Notes: a model not told the origin generated them from the letters alone. Shown: positions 20,180 through 28,609, counted from the first letter of the stretch. The stretch: DNA of 54,328 nucleotides from a virus (IMGVR_UViG_3300021602_000009:1-54328), one strand, 5' to 3'. Numbers and translations: made by a program.

Positions 20180-22279
20180 ATGAACATTGAGCAGATAATA
20201 ATAGAAAATGCGAAACGTAATGCTGCTAAGAAGCACGATTACGATCCGGTGTCGGGATTGAACTGTTACGGTGAGCGATTTGTGCTTACGGTACCGGAGA
20301 AGAACCCGCGCACATTTTATTTGCCTATAGAAATGAAAAACCTGAAAGCAGTAAAACTACTTCAAAAGCACGGAAGCATAACTGCAACGCTGAGAGCGCA
20401 ATTTAATAACCAAAAACCCAATCAGGCGCAAATAGATTACTTCTGGATGAAGATTTGCGAAGAACGTTATACATACGATTTTGAATTTTTCGCCATATCC
20501 TGCGTAACCATACGCGATAAAGAAACAGCCGATACTATAAAACTACAGCTCAACCCGGCACAGCGCATGTTGCTGGAAGTATTCGAAGATCAGCGTAAAG
20601 CAGGCATACAAATAACGGTGCAAGTACTCAAAGCCAAGCAAATGGGATTCAGTACGCTGACGCAAATGTATATGAAGTGGATTCAGATAATACACAAGCT
20701 CAACTGGAACAGCGTAGTGTGCGCTCATACCCGCGATGCAGCCATTAATGTGCGAAGTATGTATCAACGTTCCATTGACAGCATGATGGCTATAAACGGG
20801 CAGAAAATAAGCATGAAGGGATTCGGTACCACGCAGAACATGAAAGAAGTGCCGGAGCGAGGTTGTTTGATTACCGTAGGATTTGCCACCGAGCCTGACA
20901 GTGTGCGAAGTCAGGACGTGAAGATGGTGCATTTTTCGGAAGAAGCCTTTTATCCTTCCACTGACAATAATAACCCCGAACTATTAGAAGCAGGTATAAT
21001 ATCATCTTCAACAACAGGACCGTTTACAATGATAGTGCGCGAAAGTACGGCCAATGGAGTGGGGGATTTCTTTTACGAGCAATGGCAGAAAGCCAAGAAA
21101 CAAGAAACAGCCTTTGAACCGGTATTCGCACCCTGGTTTATGATACGGTTATACGAAACACAATTCGACGGCAGCTATTACCTACACAATGGCCGAAAGA
21201 AAAAAGGAACAGTAGCCGATTTTGTTGGTACGCTGGACGAATACGAGTGGAATTTGTGGAATAACCATACCAAAGATAAAATTTGTACGCTGGAGAACCT
21301 GAACTGGCGCAGAATGAAAGCAGCGACCATGCCGAGCGAAAGCAAAATGAAGCAGGAATACCCAAGCGACGATATAGAAGCATTTCAGGACAGCGGAAGC
21401 CCGGTATTTAAAGCCGAAGATGTGGAAGCTATGCGCCCTGATTGCCGATTGCCCGATGTGGTTGGAACACTTGCTTCACTTTGTCCACCCGAACTAGCAC
21501 TGACCGAACCACACCGCCGGAGCGAAATACTCAAAGAGTTGCGGTTTGTGAAAGACGAAGCAGCCACCGAAGCCGTATTGCACGGAGACGCTAAACAACG
21601 CCTGAACCGTGGAATAAACAAACTGCATGTGTGGGAAATGCCCGACAAAGAAATAAAAATAAGTAACCGGTACCTGGTAGTATTCGATCCACAGAAAGGA
21701 GTGAGCGAAAGTGCCGACTACGGAGTTATAAAAGTATTGGACCGTTACTGGATGATGTATGGCGAAAAGCCTGAAATAGTAGCCATGTTTTACGGACACA
21801 TTGATAAGGACGTGACAATATGGATAGCTGCACAAATTGCCAAGTGGTATAATAACGCCTTGTTGGTGGTAGAAAGTAATACCTACGATAGCGACAACAA
21901 AGAAGATCAGACCGAATATATATTTGAAACTATAAAAGAGTATTACGACAATCTGTATAGCCGTACCCCAGCCGAAAAAGTACGCGAAGGAGCACCAATA
22001 CGTTACGGATTCAATACCAACCGAAGTACGAAACCCATGATAATAGCCAATTTTAAAGCTATACTTCGCGAACAGGGATATATAGAACGTGACGAGGAAA
22101 CGCTAAACGAAGCACGAGTGTACGAAGAAAAGAAAGACGGAACTACAGGAGCCAAGCATGGCAAACATGATGACCGGTTGATGGCAACAATGATTTTGAT
22201 TACTATCTGTTTTCAAATGCCAATACCTGCGGAAATAAAAGCAGCTCAGACCGGACATGTGAAGCGGACAGCGTGGTAA
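20180..22279 (+). CDS. terL: Terminase large subunit
   Basis: A 699-aa DNA-packaging motor. The ATPase part has a Walker A-like loop in the variant form KAKQMGFSTLTQ (residues about 157-168) and Walker B with catalytic Glu in DVKMVHFSEEAF (about 250). The nuclease part has acidic residues in LVVFDPQKGVSESADYG (about 498), VVESNTYDSD (about 570) and GKHDDRLMAT (about 665), the usual RNase H-like set that cuts concatemers. The start at 20180 is chosen because 69 upstream codons-bases of open frame overlap a terminator and a palindromic repeat. It stands apart from portal, which lies 11 kb downstream. Confidence 0.9.
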   Translation: MNIEQIIIENAKRNAAKKHDYDPVSGLNCYGERFVLTVPEKNPRTFYLPIEMKNLKAVKLLQKHGSITATLRAQFNNQKPNQAQIDYFWMKICEERYTYDFEFFAISCVTIRDKETADTIKLQLNPAQRMLLEVFEDQRKAGIQITVQVLKAKQMGFSTLTQMYMKWIQIIHKLNWNSVVCAHTRDAAINVRSMYQRSIDSMMAINGQKISMKGFGTTQNMKEVPERGCLITVGFATEPDSVRSQDVKMVHFSEEAFYPSTDNNNPELLEAGIISSSTTGPFTMIVRESTANGVGDFFYEQWQKAKKQETAFEPVFAPWFMIRLYETQFDGSYYLHNGRKKKGTVADFVGTLDEYEWNLWNNHTKDKICTLENLNWRRMKAATMPSESKMKQEYPSDDIEAFQDSGSPVFKAEDVEAMRPDCRLPDVVGTLASLCPPELALTEPHRRSEILKELRFVKDEAATEAVLHGDAKQRLNRGINKLHVWEMPDKEIKISNRYLVVFDPQKGVSESADYGVIKVLDRYWMMYGEKPEIVAMFYGHIDKDVTIWIAAQIAKWYNNALLVVESNTYDSDNKEDQTEYIFETIKEYYDNLYSRTPAEKVREGAPIRYGFNTNRSTKPMIIANFKAILREQGYIERDEETLNEARVYEEKKDGTTGAKHGKHDDRLMATMILITICFQMPIPAEIKAAQTGHVKRTAW

Positions 22280-22281
22280 GA

Positions 22282-22304
22282 CCCCCCAACCCCTAAAGGG
22301 GAGT
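22282..22304 (+). repeat. Palindromic repeat, family C
   Basis: ACCCCCCAACCCCTAAAGGGG directly after the terL stop codon. The gene at 22318 is convergent with terL. Confidence 0.7.
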
Positions 22305-22317
22305 AAGAAGTTTGTAG

Positions 22318-22584
22318 TTAGCGTGGAGACCTGATATATTTATGGACAACTTTAAGTGCTTTCTCGGGAGTGTAGTTTTTACGCAAATACATAAGAAATT
22401 CAGAAAGTTCCTTTTCACGTTTTTTATTTTCCCAAGCATATACAAATGCAGTGGAGTTGACACGATAAATATGTTTAGATTTACAGTGATCACATTCAGT
22501 ACAGTTGAAATAATCTTCCGTATCGAAAAGTTTATCACAATCCGAACACCACATTTTTTGTTTTTTATCTTCTTCGCGTGACAT
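22318..22584 (-). CDS. Zinc-ribbon protein
   Basis: An 88-aa protein with four cysteines in two pairs, MWCSDCDKLF and FNCTECDHCKSK, spaced as a zinc ribbon. The C-terminal half is basic and helical (REKELSEFLMYLRKNYTPEK). It lies at the end of the lysogeny block, downstream of the integrase, and converges with terL. Small zinc-ribbon proteins in phages often bind nucleic acid or act as accessory factors; the actual role is unknown. Confidence 0.65.
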   Translation of the reverse strand: MSREEDKKQKMWCSDCDKLFDTEDYFNCTECDHCKSKHIYRVNSTAFVYAWENKKREKELSEFLMYLRKNYTPEKALKVVHKYIRSPR

Positions 22585-22638
22585 ACATTTAAAGTTTGTA
22601 GGATAATGGCTACAAAGTAAATTAAAATGTATGAAATA

Positions 22639-23910
22639 TCATGCTTTTTTCGTGGGTTTTTTATTCAGCAGGAAATCAATCACTTTCCGATTAGCTTCCG
22701 AAACCTTGTTGATATTGACTTTTGTGTTGCGGTTGGTATAAATTCCAGCCATGCCGGGAGTGGTTCGACCTTGCGCTAAATCAATAATAGGATCGGGAAC
22801 GTCGAGTTCTCCGGCAATGGTAGCCCACGAATGCCGTGCCCAATAACACGAAACAAAAGAAAGTACCAGTTTCAGGTTATCATTCATGCGCCGTTGTAGG
22901 TTGCGGTAATCGTCGGTGGTATAAGTATCGAGGAACGAAAGCAGGTATTTTTTACCCGGATAACGTTTGATAATTTCCATAGCTTCCGGTTCGATACGGA
23001 TAATAACCGGTTCGTTAGTTTTATCGCGCATAATCGAAAGCTGATCATTCCGAATATCCGCACGGGTAAGAAACAAAATATCCTTCACATTCATTCCACA
23101 CAGGAAAAAGGACAAGAAAAACAAATCAATGTATTTTTTCACGTCAGGAAATTCGGAAGTATGTTTTTTGCTCATTTCCTTTAGTTCAGCCTTGAATACA
23201 TCCATGTCGAGATTATACATGTATTGCAGGTCCTTAATCGTAACGTTTCGATGTTTGGTTTTGCTGCGCTTGATTTTAAACCTGCGGAACGGATAAAGGT
23301 CATACCCAATTAAATCGTGGTCAATAGCATCATTAAAAATAGTACGGATAGCGCGCATGTACACGCCACGTCCATTTACGCTCATTCCTGTTGATTCGCA
23401 GTAAGTATCAAAGTCTTTGAGCCAACCCACAGTAATGTCGGAAATATAAAATGTTTCCAAATTGACAAACGCACCCACTTTGACCAGCATTTGCGTATAT
23501 TGTGAGCGGGAAGAAGAAGCACGAAACTTAGCAGCGTAATTGTTGGTATAGGTTGAGAAATGCAGTTTCCTGCGCTCGTCCTTATCTAATTCCTCGTAAC
23601 CTTCGTCGCCAGATTCAATAAAGCGTTTTATTTCGGTGCCGGTTTTGAATTTAGTACGAAGTAAGCCACGCAGTTGCAAATCCTCCAGTACATTTTGTGT
23701 GTATGCCAATTTGTCGGCCACTACGTTATTCATCATCACCACACGAGGAACGCCCACAATTTTTCCAGATACAAAGTTTTCTTTTGGAACTTCAATACCG
23801 GTAGCAACATAAAATGCTTGTCGGTGAAAATTGAAGCGTATTTTCACCGGATATTTTCCGTTTGCTTTTTCTCGTCGTGATTCCAGCACGACCGTTATTT
23901 TCATATCCAT
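22639..23910 (-). CDS. int: Phage integrase (tyrosine recombinase, arm-domain type)
   Basis: A 423-aa integrase from the ATG at 23910 (461 aa if translation starts at 24024). It has an N-terminal arm-binding domain (MKITVVLESRREKANGKYPV), a SAM-like core-binding domain (about residues 115-215) and a catalytic domain. The first Arg is replaced, as often in Bacteroidetes integrases (FLCGMNVKDILFL), the His-x-x-Arg box is partly degenerate (YWARHSWATIAGE) and Tyr lies in MAGIYTNRN. The extra 38 N-terminal codons are repeat-like and overlap probable arm sites, so the shorter start is preferred. The tRNA-Pro-derived attP core lies 190 bases upstream of the start, the usual layout for phage integration. 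Confidence 0.85.
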   Translation of the reverse strand: MDMKITVVLESRREKANGKYPVKIRFNFHRQAFYVATGIEVPKENFVSGKIVGVPRVVMMNNVVADKLAYTQNVLEDLQLRGLLRTKFKTGTEIKRFIESGDEGYEELDKDERRKLHFSTYTNNYAAKFRASSSRSQYTQMLVKVGAFVNLETFYISDITVGWLKDFDTYCESTGMSVNGRGVYMRAIRTIFNDAIDHDLIGYDLYPFRRFKIKRSKTKHRNVTIKDLQYMYNLDMDVFKAELKEMSKKHTSEFPDVKKYIDLFFLSFFLCGMNVKDILFLTRADIRNDQLSIMRDKTNEPVIIRIEPEAMEIIKRYPGKKYLLSFLDTYTTDDYRNLQRRMNDNLKLVLSFVSCYWARHSWATIAGELDVPDPIIDLAQGRTTPGMAGIYTNRNTKVNINKVSEANRKVIDFLLNKKPTKKA

Positions 23911-24257
23911 GTGATTGTGGTTTGTTTGAAAATTGTACAAAACATTTGACGCATTGTGTCGCAAAGTTTCGTGTTTTTGCACATTGTATTGAAAATTGTT
24001 TGAAAATGGCTTTTTAGTAGACATAAAAAAAGTGATTTAGAGTTGCACATTAAAAAATGTAATCAACTGAAAATCACTTATAAAAGTATTCTTTTTTGTT
24101 TTGTCGGGGTAGCGGGATTCGAACCCACGACCCCCTGCTCCCAAAGCGAAAAACAACAAAGTTTTTATGTTGATTATCAGTTGTATATGTTTGTGGCGTG
24201 TGTGATTTTCAATAAACTGTACAATACACAGTGTGTGTTTTGAAAATAGATTGAAAA
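23911..24257. promoter_or_regulatory. attP: attP region with repeated arm-type motifs
   Basis: The tRNA-derived core (24103-24148) is flanked by copies of a TTGAAAAT-like motif: GTTTGAAAATTG near 23925, TTGAAAATTG and TTTGAAAATGG near 23985-24006, CTGAAAATC near 24067, the inverted form GATTTTCAAT near 24207, and TTGAAAATAG with TTGAAAATC near 24238-24257. Such repeats are likely arm sites for the integrase. Confidence 0.55.
24103..24148 (-). other. attP core: 3' part of tRNA-Pro(TGG)
   Basis: Read on the minus strand the 46 bases run from the anticodon loop (CTTTGGGA, anticodon TGG) through the variable loop and T-arm (GTGGG-TTCGAAT-CCCGC) to the acceptor end TACCCCGAC. No 5' half is present, so this is not a tRNA gene but the identity block that restores the host tRNA-Pro gene after integration. 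Confidence 0.85.
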
Positions 24258-24530
24258 TCATCGTGCCTGGTAAAGTTCGTTTACTTTACGTTCTAATTCT
24301 TTAAATCGTGCTTCGGCAGAAAGCTGTTCTTCAGTCTCTCCAAAGAGATAGGCCACCGAAACGCCGTAATACTGCGCAATAAGTACAATCTGATCAGCCT
24401 TCATCTGTGTTTTGCCAGTTAGATAATCATTCAGCGCATCACGCCCCACATGCAAGTACTTAGCCAGCTCCAGTTTTTTAGTCCTTCGGGCTTTTATCAG
24501 CAATTGTATTTGATTAGTTAGAGTACTCAT
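24258..24530 (-). CDS. XRE-family helix-turn-helix regulator
   Basis: A 90-aa protein. Residues 10-65 form an XRE helix-turn-helix (LELAKYLHVGRDALNDYLTG, then MKADQIVLIAQYYGVSVAYL), followed by LFGETEEQLSAE and a short charged coiled coil likely used to dimerise. The start overlaps the stop of the upstream membrane-protein gene by 4 bases, so both are co-translated. Its place between integrase and repressor suggests control of lysogeny or of the integrase. Confidence 0.8.
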   Translation of the reverse strand: MSTLTNQIQLLIKARRTKKLELAKYLHVGRDALNDYLTGKTQMKADQIVLIAQYYGVSVAYLFGETEEQLSAEARFKELERKVNELYQAR

Positions 24531-25141
24531 AGATTGTTATTTTTGAGTTTAAATCCAATAGTTTTTAAATCATCTAATTCAAGATTATATAAAATTGGCT
24601 CTCCACCTTTTTCAGCCATAGTAAAGTAATATGTATCATCTTCTCCTTTTTCAATGTATTTAAATACACAACCTGAATCATCGGTTAATTCATTATTGAC
24701 AAATATGGATTCTTGTTTATCTATAATTTCGTTTGTTTTTGAAGAATCATTTTTATAAAATAAAGCAACTGGAATAGCAGGAATATATATAGATGCAAAT
24801 ACAATGGTTGCTATTATCTGGACAGTCAAAACTTTTGCTTCATCTGCATTAAAATCAGTCGTCCATAATGCAGTCATTGAAAAATACGCTAAATGTATAA
24901 CTATAAAAATAGTAAGTATTTTTCCAAATAGATTTTTACATAATGGCATGATTAACATGTTGTACATTTGAGCAATTCCAATAATTAAAGCCAAATCACC
25001 TATACCAATTAAAATAATAAAAAACCACCACCAGTGTGTCATCCAAGAAAATAATAACATCAATATAAAATATACAACACATCCAATTAAGTCATATAAT
25101 ATTGCAATTCCTATTGTTGTGAAAAATGATTTTACACCCAT
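24527..25141 (-). CDS. Membrane protein within the lysogeny block
   Basis: A 204-aa protein with four probable membrane segments in residues 1-130 (for example AILYDLIGCVVYFILMLLFS, then WWWFFIILIGIGDLALIIGI) and a soluble C-terminal part (residues 140-204) rich in Asp and Glu. It is transcribed with the repressor gene (2-base gap) and the XRE gene (4-base overlap), so it should be made in the lysogen. Prophages often express membrane proteins from this place to block superinfection; that role here is inference. No family is recognised. Confidence 0.65.
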   Translation of the reverse strand: MGVKSFFTTIGIAILYDLIGCVVYFILMLLFSWMTHWWWFFIILIGIGDLALIIGIAQMYNMLIMPLCKNLFGKILTIFIVIHLAYFSMTALWTTDFNADEAKVLTVQIIATIVFASIYIPAIPVALFYKNDSSKTNEIIDKQESIFVNNELTDDSGCVFKYIEKGEDDTYYFTMAEKGGEPILYNLELDDLKTIGFKLKNNNL

Positions 25142-25143
25142 AA

Positions 25144-25515
25144 TTATTTCTCCGGTTCTGCTGCTGTTAATACTCCATTATTTTCTTTATATGGCTTACT
25201 TTTAAGTTGTGTATTTTCTTTTTTAAGTTCGTAATTTTCAATAGCAAGTTTTTCAATTCGTTCAAGTAAAAAGTTGTTATCAACAAACTTCACATCAAGT
25301 AGACTTTCGTCTTTTTTAATCATTTCGCCATTCCCAGTTACAAGCCATTCTGCATTTATATCAGAATAAGTGTAGAGTATCTTCGCAACTTTATCAGATC
25401 CGACATCTTTTACTTTATCTAAAAATCCATTAGCTACACCAATTTCGATACAAAACTTTCGTACACTAACTTGTTTGTAATCAATAATTTGTTTAATTCT
25501 ATCAATTATATTCAT
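25144..25515 (-). CDS. CI-like phage repressor
   Basis: A 123-aa protein with an N-terminal helix-turn-helix (DYKQVSVRKFCIEIGVANGF, then KVAKILYTYSDINAEWLVTG NG) of the Bacteroidetes prophage repressor type; the phrase DINAEWLVTG is typical of it. Residues 75-105 form a coiled coil (ERIEKLAIENYELKKENTQL) for dimerisation. There is no peptidase domain, so induction must differ from the RecA-stimulated self-cleavage of lambda CI. It faces the early promoter at 25545-25575 and probably represses it. Confidence 0.8.
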   Translation of the reverse strand: MNIIDRIKQIIDYKQVSVRKFCIEIGVANGFLDKVKDVGSDKVAKILYTYSDINAEWLVTGNGEMIKKDESLLDVKFVDNNFLLERIEKLAIENYELKKENTQLKSKPYKENNGVLTAAEPEK

Positions 25516-25544
25516 AATTAATTTGAAAATAATCTACAAAATTG

Positions 25545-25575
25545 TTTGATATTATGAAAATACTCTATATATTTG
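25545..25575 (+). promoter_or_regulatory. Bacteroidetes-type early promoter
   Basis: TTTG (25545-25548) and TATATTTG (25568-25575) are 19 bases apart, a full match to the Bacteroidetes -33/-7 consensus. It lies 69 bases before the first early gene and 30 bases from the repressor start, so it is the likely main switch promoter. Confidence 0.8.
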
Positions 25576-25643
25576 CACCGATAATTAATTATAACGAAAC
25601 AGTATAATAAAAAGTAACCAACAAAGATATATATAATATTAAT

Positions 25644-25859
25644 ATGGAAACAACAAAGCGCGTTAAAGTTGTGAGAAAACCCTCATTAATTGACACATTA
25701 AAAACATTACCTCTCGGAATACCTCATTTATTCAGTACCCGCGATTTCAAAATACAGTCTGCCCGAAATGCCATAGCCGGTTTGCGTAAACTGAAAATGG
25801 AATTTATCATTACTGAAGAAGATATGGTAAGTGAATATAAAGTTACCCGCCTGAAATAA
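25644..25859 (+). CDS. First early-operon protein, small and basic
   Basis: A 71-aa protein, strongly basic at its start (METTKRVKVVRKPSLIDTLK) and ending EEDMVSEYKVTRLK. The central helix FKIQSARNAIAGLRKLKMEF suggests DNA binding, and small proteins in this Cro-like place often act as transcription factors, but no helix-turn-helix is clear. It is the first gene after the strong early promoter and divergent from the repressor. Confidence 0.6.
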   Translation: METTKRVKVVRKPSLIDTLKTLPLGIPHLFSTRDFKIQSARNAIAGLRKLKMEFIITEEDMVSEYKVTRLK

Positions 25860-25881
25860 ATTTCACCGAAATAACTGATTT

Positions 25882-26571
25882 ATGGAAACAAGTGTAGTAT
25901 TAAGTCGTAAAATGGGGAATTATGCAATTACCCAGCGTACCAGCGATGGTTATTTCGATGGTAATGCATTGTTGGCACAATGGAATGCAGACGAGAACAA
26001 TACAAGGAGAAGATTAGACGATTTTCTTTCGTATAAATCAACACAGGAATTTATAGAAGAAATATCAAAAAGCCAAAGGGGAAATTTCGCCAAAGGTGAT
26101 AATCAAATAGTTACACGACAAAAGGGAAGAATTACCATGAATGGACGAACGCACGATAAAGTATGGATGCACCCTTATCTGTTTATTGATTTTGCTATGT
26201 GGGTAAATCCAACCTTTAAAGTGACAGTAATTCAGTTTGTATATGACGAATTAATCAAACAACGTAATGAAGCCGGTGATGCTTATCGCGAAATGTCGGT
26301 AGCTGTAGCAAAGATTACTCAAAAATCGGAACTCCCACTTGCCATAACTAAAGTAGCACAGGCAATGAACTATATATGTTTTGGAATGCACGAAAAAGAT
26401 ATACGTAACCGGAAAGGCGAATTAGAAATGAAAGAATTGGTAGAGCTTGAAAAAGAAATAACCTTACTAATCAATGTATCGTTTATACGCGACTTTCATA
26501 CGCTGATTGAATACCTCAGAGATAAACACCGGACAAAGTATTATCAACGTCCGGAAGTTTTTAATCAATAA
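25882..26571 (+). CDS. KilA-N domain protein
   Basis: A 229-aa protein with an N-terminal KilA-N domain: GYFDGNALLAQWNADENNTR, RRLDDFLSYKSTQEFIEEIS, and the family hallmark VWMHPYLFIDFAMWVNPTFK followed by FVYDELI (about residues 95-130). KilA-N domains bind DNA and are common in the early regions of temperate phages, where they act as antirepressors or toxins to the host. The C-terminal half is helical and may be a variable effector part. It is an early gene right behind the promoter region. Confidence 0.85.
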   Translation: METSVVLSRKMGNYAITQRTSDGYFDGNALLAQWNADENNTRRRLDDFLSYKSTQEFIEEISKSQRGNFAKGDNQIVTRQKGRITMNGRTHDKVWMHPYLFIDFAMWVNPTFKVTVIQFVYDELIKQRNEAGDAYREMSVAVAKITQKSELPLAITKVAQAMNYICFGMHEKDIRNRKGELEMKELVELEKEITLLINVSFIRDFHTLIEYLRDKHRTKYYQRPEVFNQ

Positions 26572-26661
26572 ATAGAAGCCTTGAGAAAGCCATCGACGTA
26601 ATCCAAAAGCCAACCACGGAGTAGGTAATACCATCTACTCCGCCAAAAGCCATTAAACACC

Positions 26662-26859
26662 ATGACCGATACAAAACCCAATGTAGACCCCACCGGGCAA
26701 TACAGCATAGCCAATACAGCTAAACACCTGAATGTAGGAGTGCGAAGCATACAACGCTGGGTAAAGGATGGACGCATGAAAGCCAAAACCCGCAAGATAG
26801 ACAGTAAACGCTATATAAGCGGACTTGAAATAATCAAAGCATGGAATTCAATGTATTAA
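26662..26859 (+). CDS. Excisionase-like helix-turn-helix protein
   Basis: A 65-aa protein with a MerR-type/excisionase helix-turn-helix: YSIANTAKHLNVGVRSIQRW followed by VKDGRMKAK and a wing strand KRYISGLEIIKAW. This is the form of many phage Xis proteins and early regulators. It lies in the early operon rather than beside the integrase. The next gene in the operon starts 20 bases after its stop. Confidence 0.7.
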   Translation: MTDTKPNVDPTGQYSIANTAKHLNVGVRSIQRWVKDGRMKAKTRKIDSKRYISGLEIIKAWNSMY

Positions 26860-26879
26860 CCCCAAAAATAAACGACAAC

Positions 26880-27077
26880 ATGAAGTACCTGATCACCAAA
26901 ACAGTAGTGCTGTATGACAACGGCGACCAACGCAACCTAAAGTGGCATATACCTACTGACGACTTAGAAGTTACCCGAAAACAATTGCAAGAAGAACTTC
27001 AATGCAAGAAGATTTCCTTCACGTATGAAGACCTGACGCAAAAGTTTGAAATACCCGCAGAACCAACCCAAAAATAA
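26880..27077 (+). CDS. Small early protein, unknown
   Basis: A 65-aa protein from the ATG at 26880 (an upstream ATG at 26841 would overlap the previous gene). It is beta-rich at the start (MKYLITKTVVLYDNGDQRNL) and helical afterwards, with one Cys. It is the typical size and spacing of early-operon genes. No family is recognised. Confidence 0.5.
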   Translation: MKYLITKTVVLYDNGDQRNLKWHIPTDDLEVTRKQLQEELQCKKISFTYEDLTQKFEIPAEPTQK

Positions 27078-27084
27078 TACAATT

Positions 27085-27234
27085 ATGCTAAAACCTATTG
27101 GCAGCCACATAACGCTGCAACAAGACCCGCCGTTGCGGTTATTCCGCCTGAACTACTGTTACGAACCCGAAGAAGACCAACCACACCTGCTTCACATGAA
27201 AGTGCTTAACTGGCACGTGGAAATACATTGGTAA
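27085..27234 (+). CDS. Very small early protein, unknown
   Basis: A 49-aa frame starting MLKPIGSHITLQQDPPLRLF and ending VLNWHVEIHW, 7 bases after the preceding stop codon. An earlier ATG in the same frame overlaps the previous gene. Only compact spacing supports it. Confidence 0.4.
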   Translation: MLKPIGSHITLQQDPPLRLFRLNYCYEPEEDQPHLLHMKVLNWHVEIHW

Positions 27235-27236
27235 GT

Positions 27237-27521
27237 ATGATAACGATTGAACTTCACTACCAGTACTCCGAATTGGATAAAAAGCACAATTTCGGGATAG
27301 TGACACAGCCGGATATGCCGGGAGCATATAAAAGCTACGTGCAATGGATATGGTTTCATGTGGGCCGACAACTTGCCAGAACAAACAAAGAAACTTACGT
27401 GATATATCCGTACAAAGTAGGCAAACTGAAAAAGGCATACAAATACTGCAACGATGCAGAACGACAAGGAACAATGATAGCTAACCGTATAAAAATGATA
27501 CTTAAAAACAGCAAAGTATAA
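27237..27521 (+). CDS. Small early protein, unknown
   Basis: A 94-aa basic protein starting at ATG 27237 (MITIELHYQYSELDKKHNFG). It has aromatic clusters (VQWIWFHVGRQLA) and a basic helical end (KLKKAYKYCNDAERQGTMIA), which suggests nucleic-acid binding. It is part of the closely packed early operon. No family is recognised. Confidence 0.55.
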   Translation: MITIELHYQYSELDKKHNFGIVTQPDMPGAYKSYVQWIWFHVGRQLARTNKETYVIYPYKVGKLKKAYKYCNDAERQGTMIANRIKMILKNSKV

Positions 27522-27527
27522 CGCGAT

Positions 27528-27749
27528 ATGCAACAATTCATCAATGTAAAAATAGGCGATCAGGTAAAACTCAATAAAACCATGTTTACCTGCATGAAAA
27601 CCACAGAAAGTTTTCAGTGTGGATTATGTGGGTTTAAAACGCAAACCGAACGCTGTCCGCAGGGAAAATCCCGTCCGGCATGTTTTTCCAGCGAACGCAC
27701 AGACCGTAAAAGTGTATATTTTCTTAAATCTAAAATAGAAACTCAATGA
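27528..27749 (+). CDS. Small cysteine-rich early protein
   Basis: A 73-aa protein with five cysteines, including CGLCGFKT and ERCPQGKSRPACF, that could bind one zinc ion. It is basic and probably contacts nucleic acid. Its stop overlaps the start of the next gene by 4 bases (ATGA). The role is unknown. Confidence 0.6.
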   Translation: MQQFINVKIGDQVKLNKTMFTCMKTTESFQCGLCGFKTQTERCPQGKSRPACFSSERTDRKSVYFLKSKIETQ

Positions 27750-27940
27750 AAACACTCAAACGTATCAAACGCTTTCTGAAAAAAGTATTCAGAAAAGTAC
27801 TAAAATCTTCCGATCCGCTATCGGTACTCCGCGAAGATACCTACAGTAACGAAGAACTGGACGAAATGAGCGGACGTATGCACCGCCGACAATATGCAGA
27901 ACAGCAGGGAATAGAAACCGATTTTAAACGACTGGACTAA
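27746..27940 (+). CDS. Small early protein with basic N-terminus
   Basis: A 64-aa protein starting MKTLKRIKRFLKKVFRKVLK, an amphipathic basic helix, followed by an acidic half ending DFKRLD. Both ends overlap neighbours by 1-4 bases, which supports real translation. The amphipathic helix could bind membranes or nucleic acid. No family is recognised. Confidence 0.6.
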   Translation: MKTLKRIKRFLKKVFRKVLKSSDPLSVLREDTYSNEELDEMSGRMHRRQYAEQQGIETDFKRLD

Positions 27941-28089
27941 TGGAAGACCCCAAAACCATACTCCTTTGCTCATTAGCAGCAGTAGGAATAATAGTAGTAA
28001 TACTTGTGATAGGTGCATGTAAAGCAGCCGGAAACTCCGACCGCAAGGAAGACCAAATATGGAACAACAAACGCGATTATGAAAGCTGA
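27940..28089 (+). CDS. 49-residue single-pass membrane protein
   Basis: A 49-aa protein: short polar start (MEDPKT), one membrane segment (ILLCSLAAVGIIVVILVIG), then Ala-Cys-Lys and a charged tail ending RDYES. Its ATG overlaps the stop of the preceding gene (TAATG) and its end overlaps the start of the next gene (ATG at 28079), so it is embedded in a translationally coupled chain. The role is unknown; small membrane proteins of early operons often act on host envelope functions. Confidence 0.6.
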   Translation: MEDPKTILLCSLAAVGIIVVILVIGACKAAGNSDRKEDQIWNNKRDYES

Positions 28090-28609
28090 ACCCAAAATAA
28101 AACGCTACCGCTTAGGCATTAGTCAACGGTTCCTGAAAGGACACCCACGCGCAGGAGAAGAAACGTTTTTCGTAGGAAAAATTCAAAAAGCCCTTGGATG
28201 TCCTGATTGTGAAAGACGGGATTGTCATTGGTGTATGCGAAAAACCCGAACACCAAAAATACATACCATACGCGGGAATTACTCACTATGGAAAAAGCGC
28301 ATGGCAGAAGTACAAGAAGGACGTGCAGTGATAGAACTGTACTACTGGCAGGGAAAACCCTACAACAGCAATCAGATTGTATTTGCTGAATTGGATAAGG
28401 ATTCAGGTTGCGGTTTGCAGGAACTTTCATTTATAAACAATGAATTTCAAAGACCTTGTGTATTTGGAAGTGGATATGCAGTGAGAAATACAATAAATGA
28501 ACTTGCAAAAAACGACAGCTTACAAATAGAAGATTTCAAAGCATGGTTTAAAGGGTACGACCTGAGCAAACCAATGGCAATAATTCACTTTACCAAATTA
28601 AGATATTGA
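28079..28609 (+). CDS. Conserved early protein with Cys4 cluster, possibly ASCH-like
   Basis: A 176-aa protein from ATG 28079. It contains CPDCERRDCHWC (a zinc-binding cluster, about residues 39-50) and then KIHTIRGNYSLWKKRMAEVQ and AVIELYYWQGKPYNSNQIVF, a beta-barrel pattern that recalls ASCH/PUA-like RNA-binding domains in Bacteroidetes phages. The C-terminal part (NNEFQRPCVFGSGYAVRNTI) is helical. The ASCH assignment is tentative, based on remembered sequence pattern. It overlaps the small membrane protein gene by 11 bases. Confidence 0.55.
   Translation: MKAEPKIKRYRLGISQRFLKGHPRAGEETFFVGKIQKALGCPDCERRDCHWCMRKTRTPKIHTIRGNYSLWKKRMAEVQEGRAVIELYYWQGKPYNSNQIVFAELDKDSGCGLQELSFINNEFQRPCVFGSGYAVRNTINELAKNDSLQIEDFKAWFKGYDLSKPMAIIHFTKLRY

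Noticed and set aside
24103-24148. A complete tRNA gene
   Set aside because: Only the part from the anticodon loop to the 3' end is present; D-arm and 5' acceptor strand are missing. It is an attP core.
24037-24261. Short open frames over the tRNA-like block at 24103-24148
   Set aside because: They translate a tRNA fragment in both directions (for example VAGFEPTTPCSQ) and are not genes.
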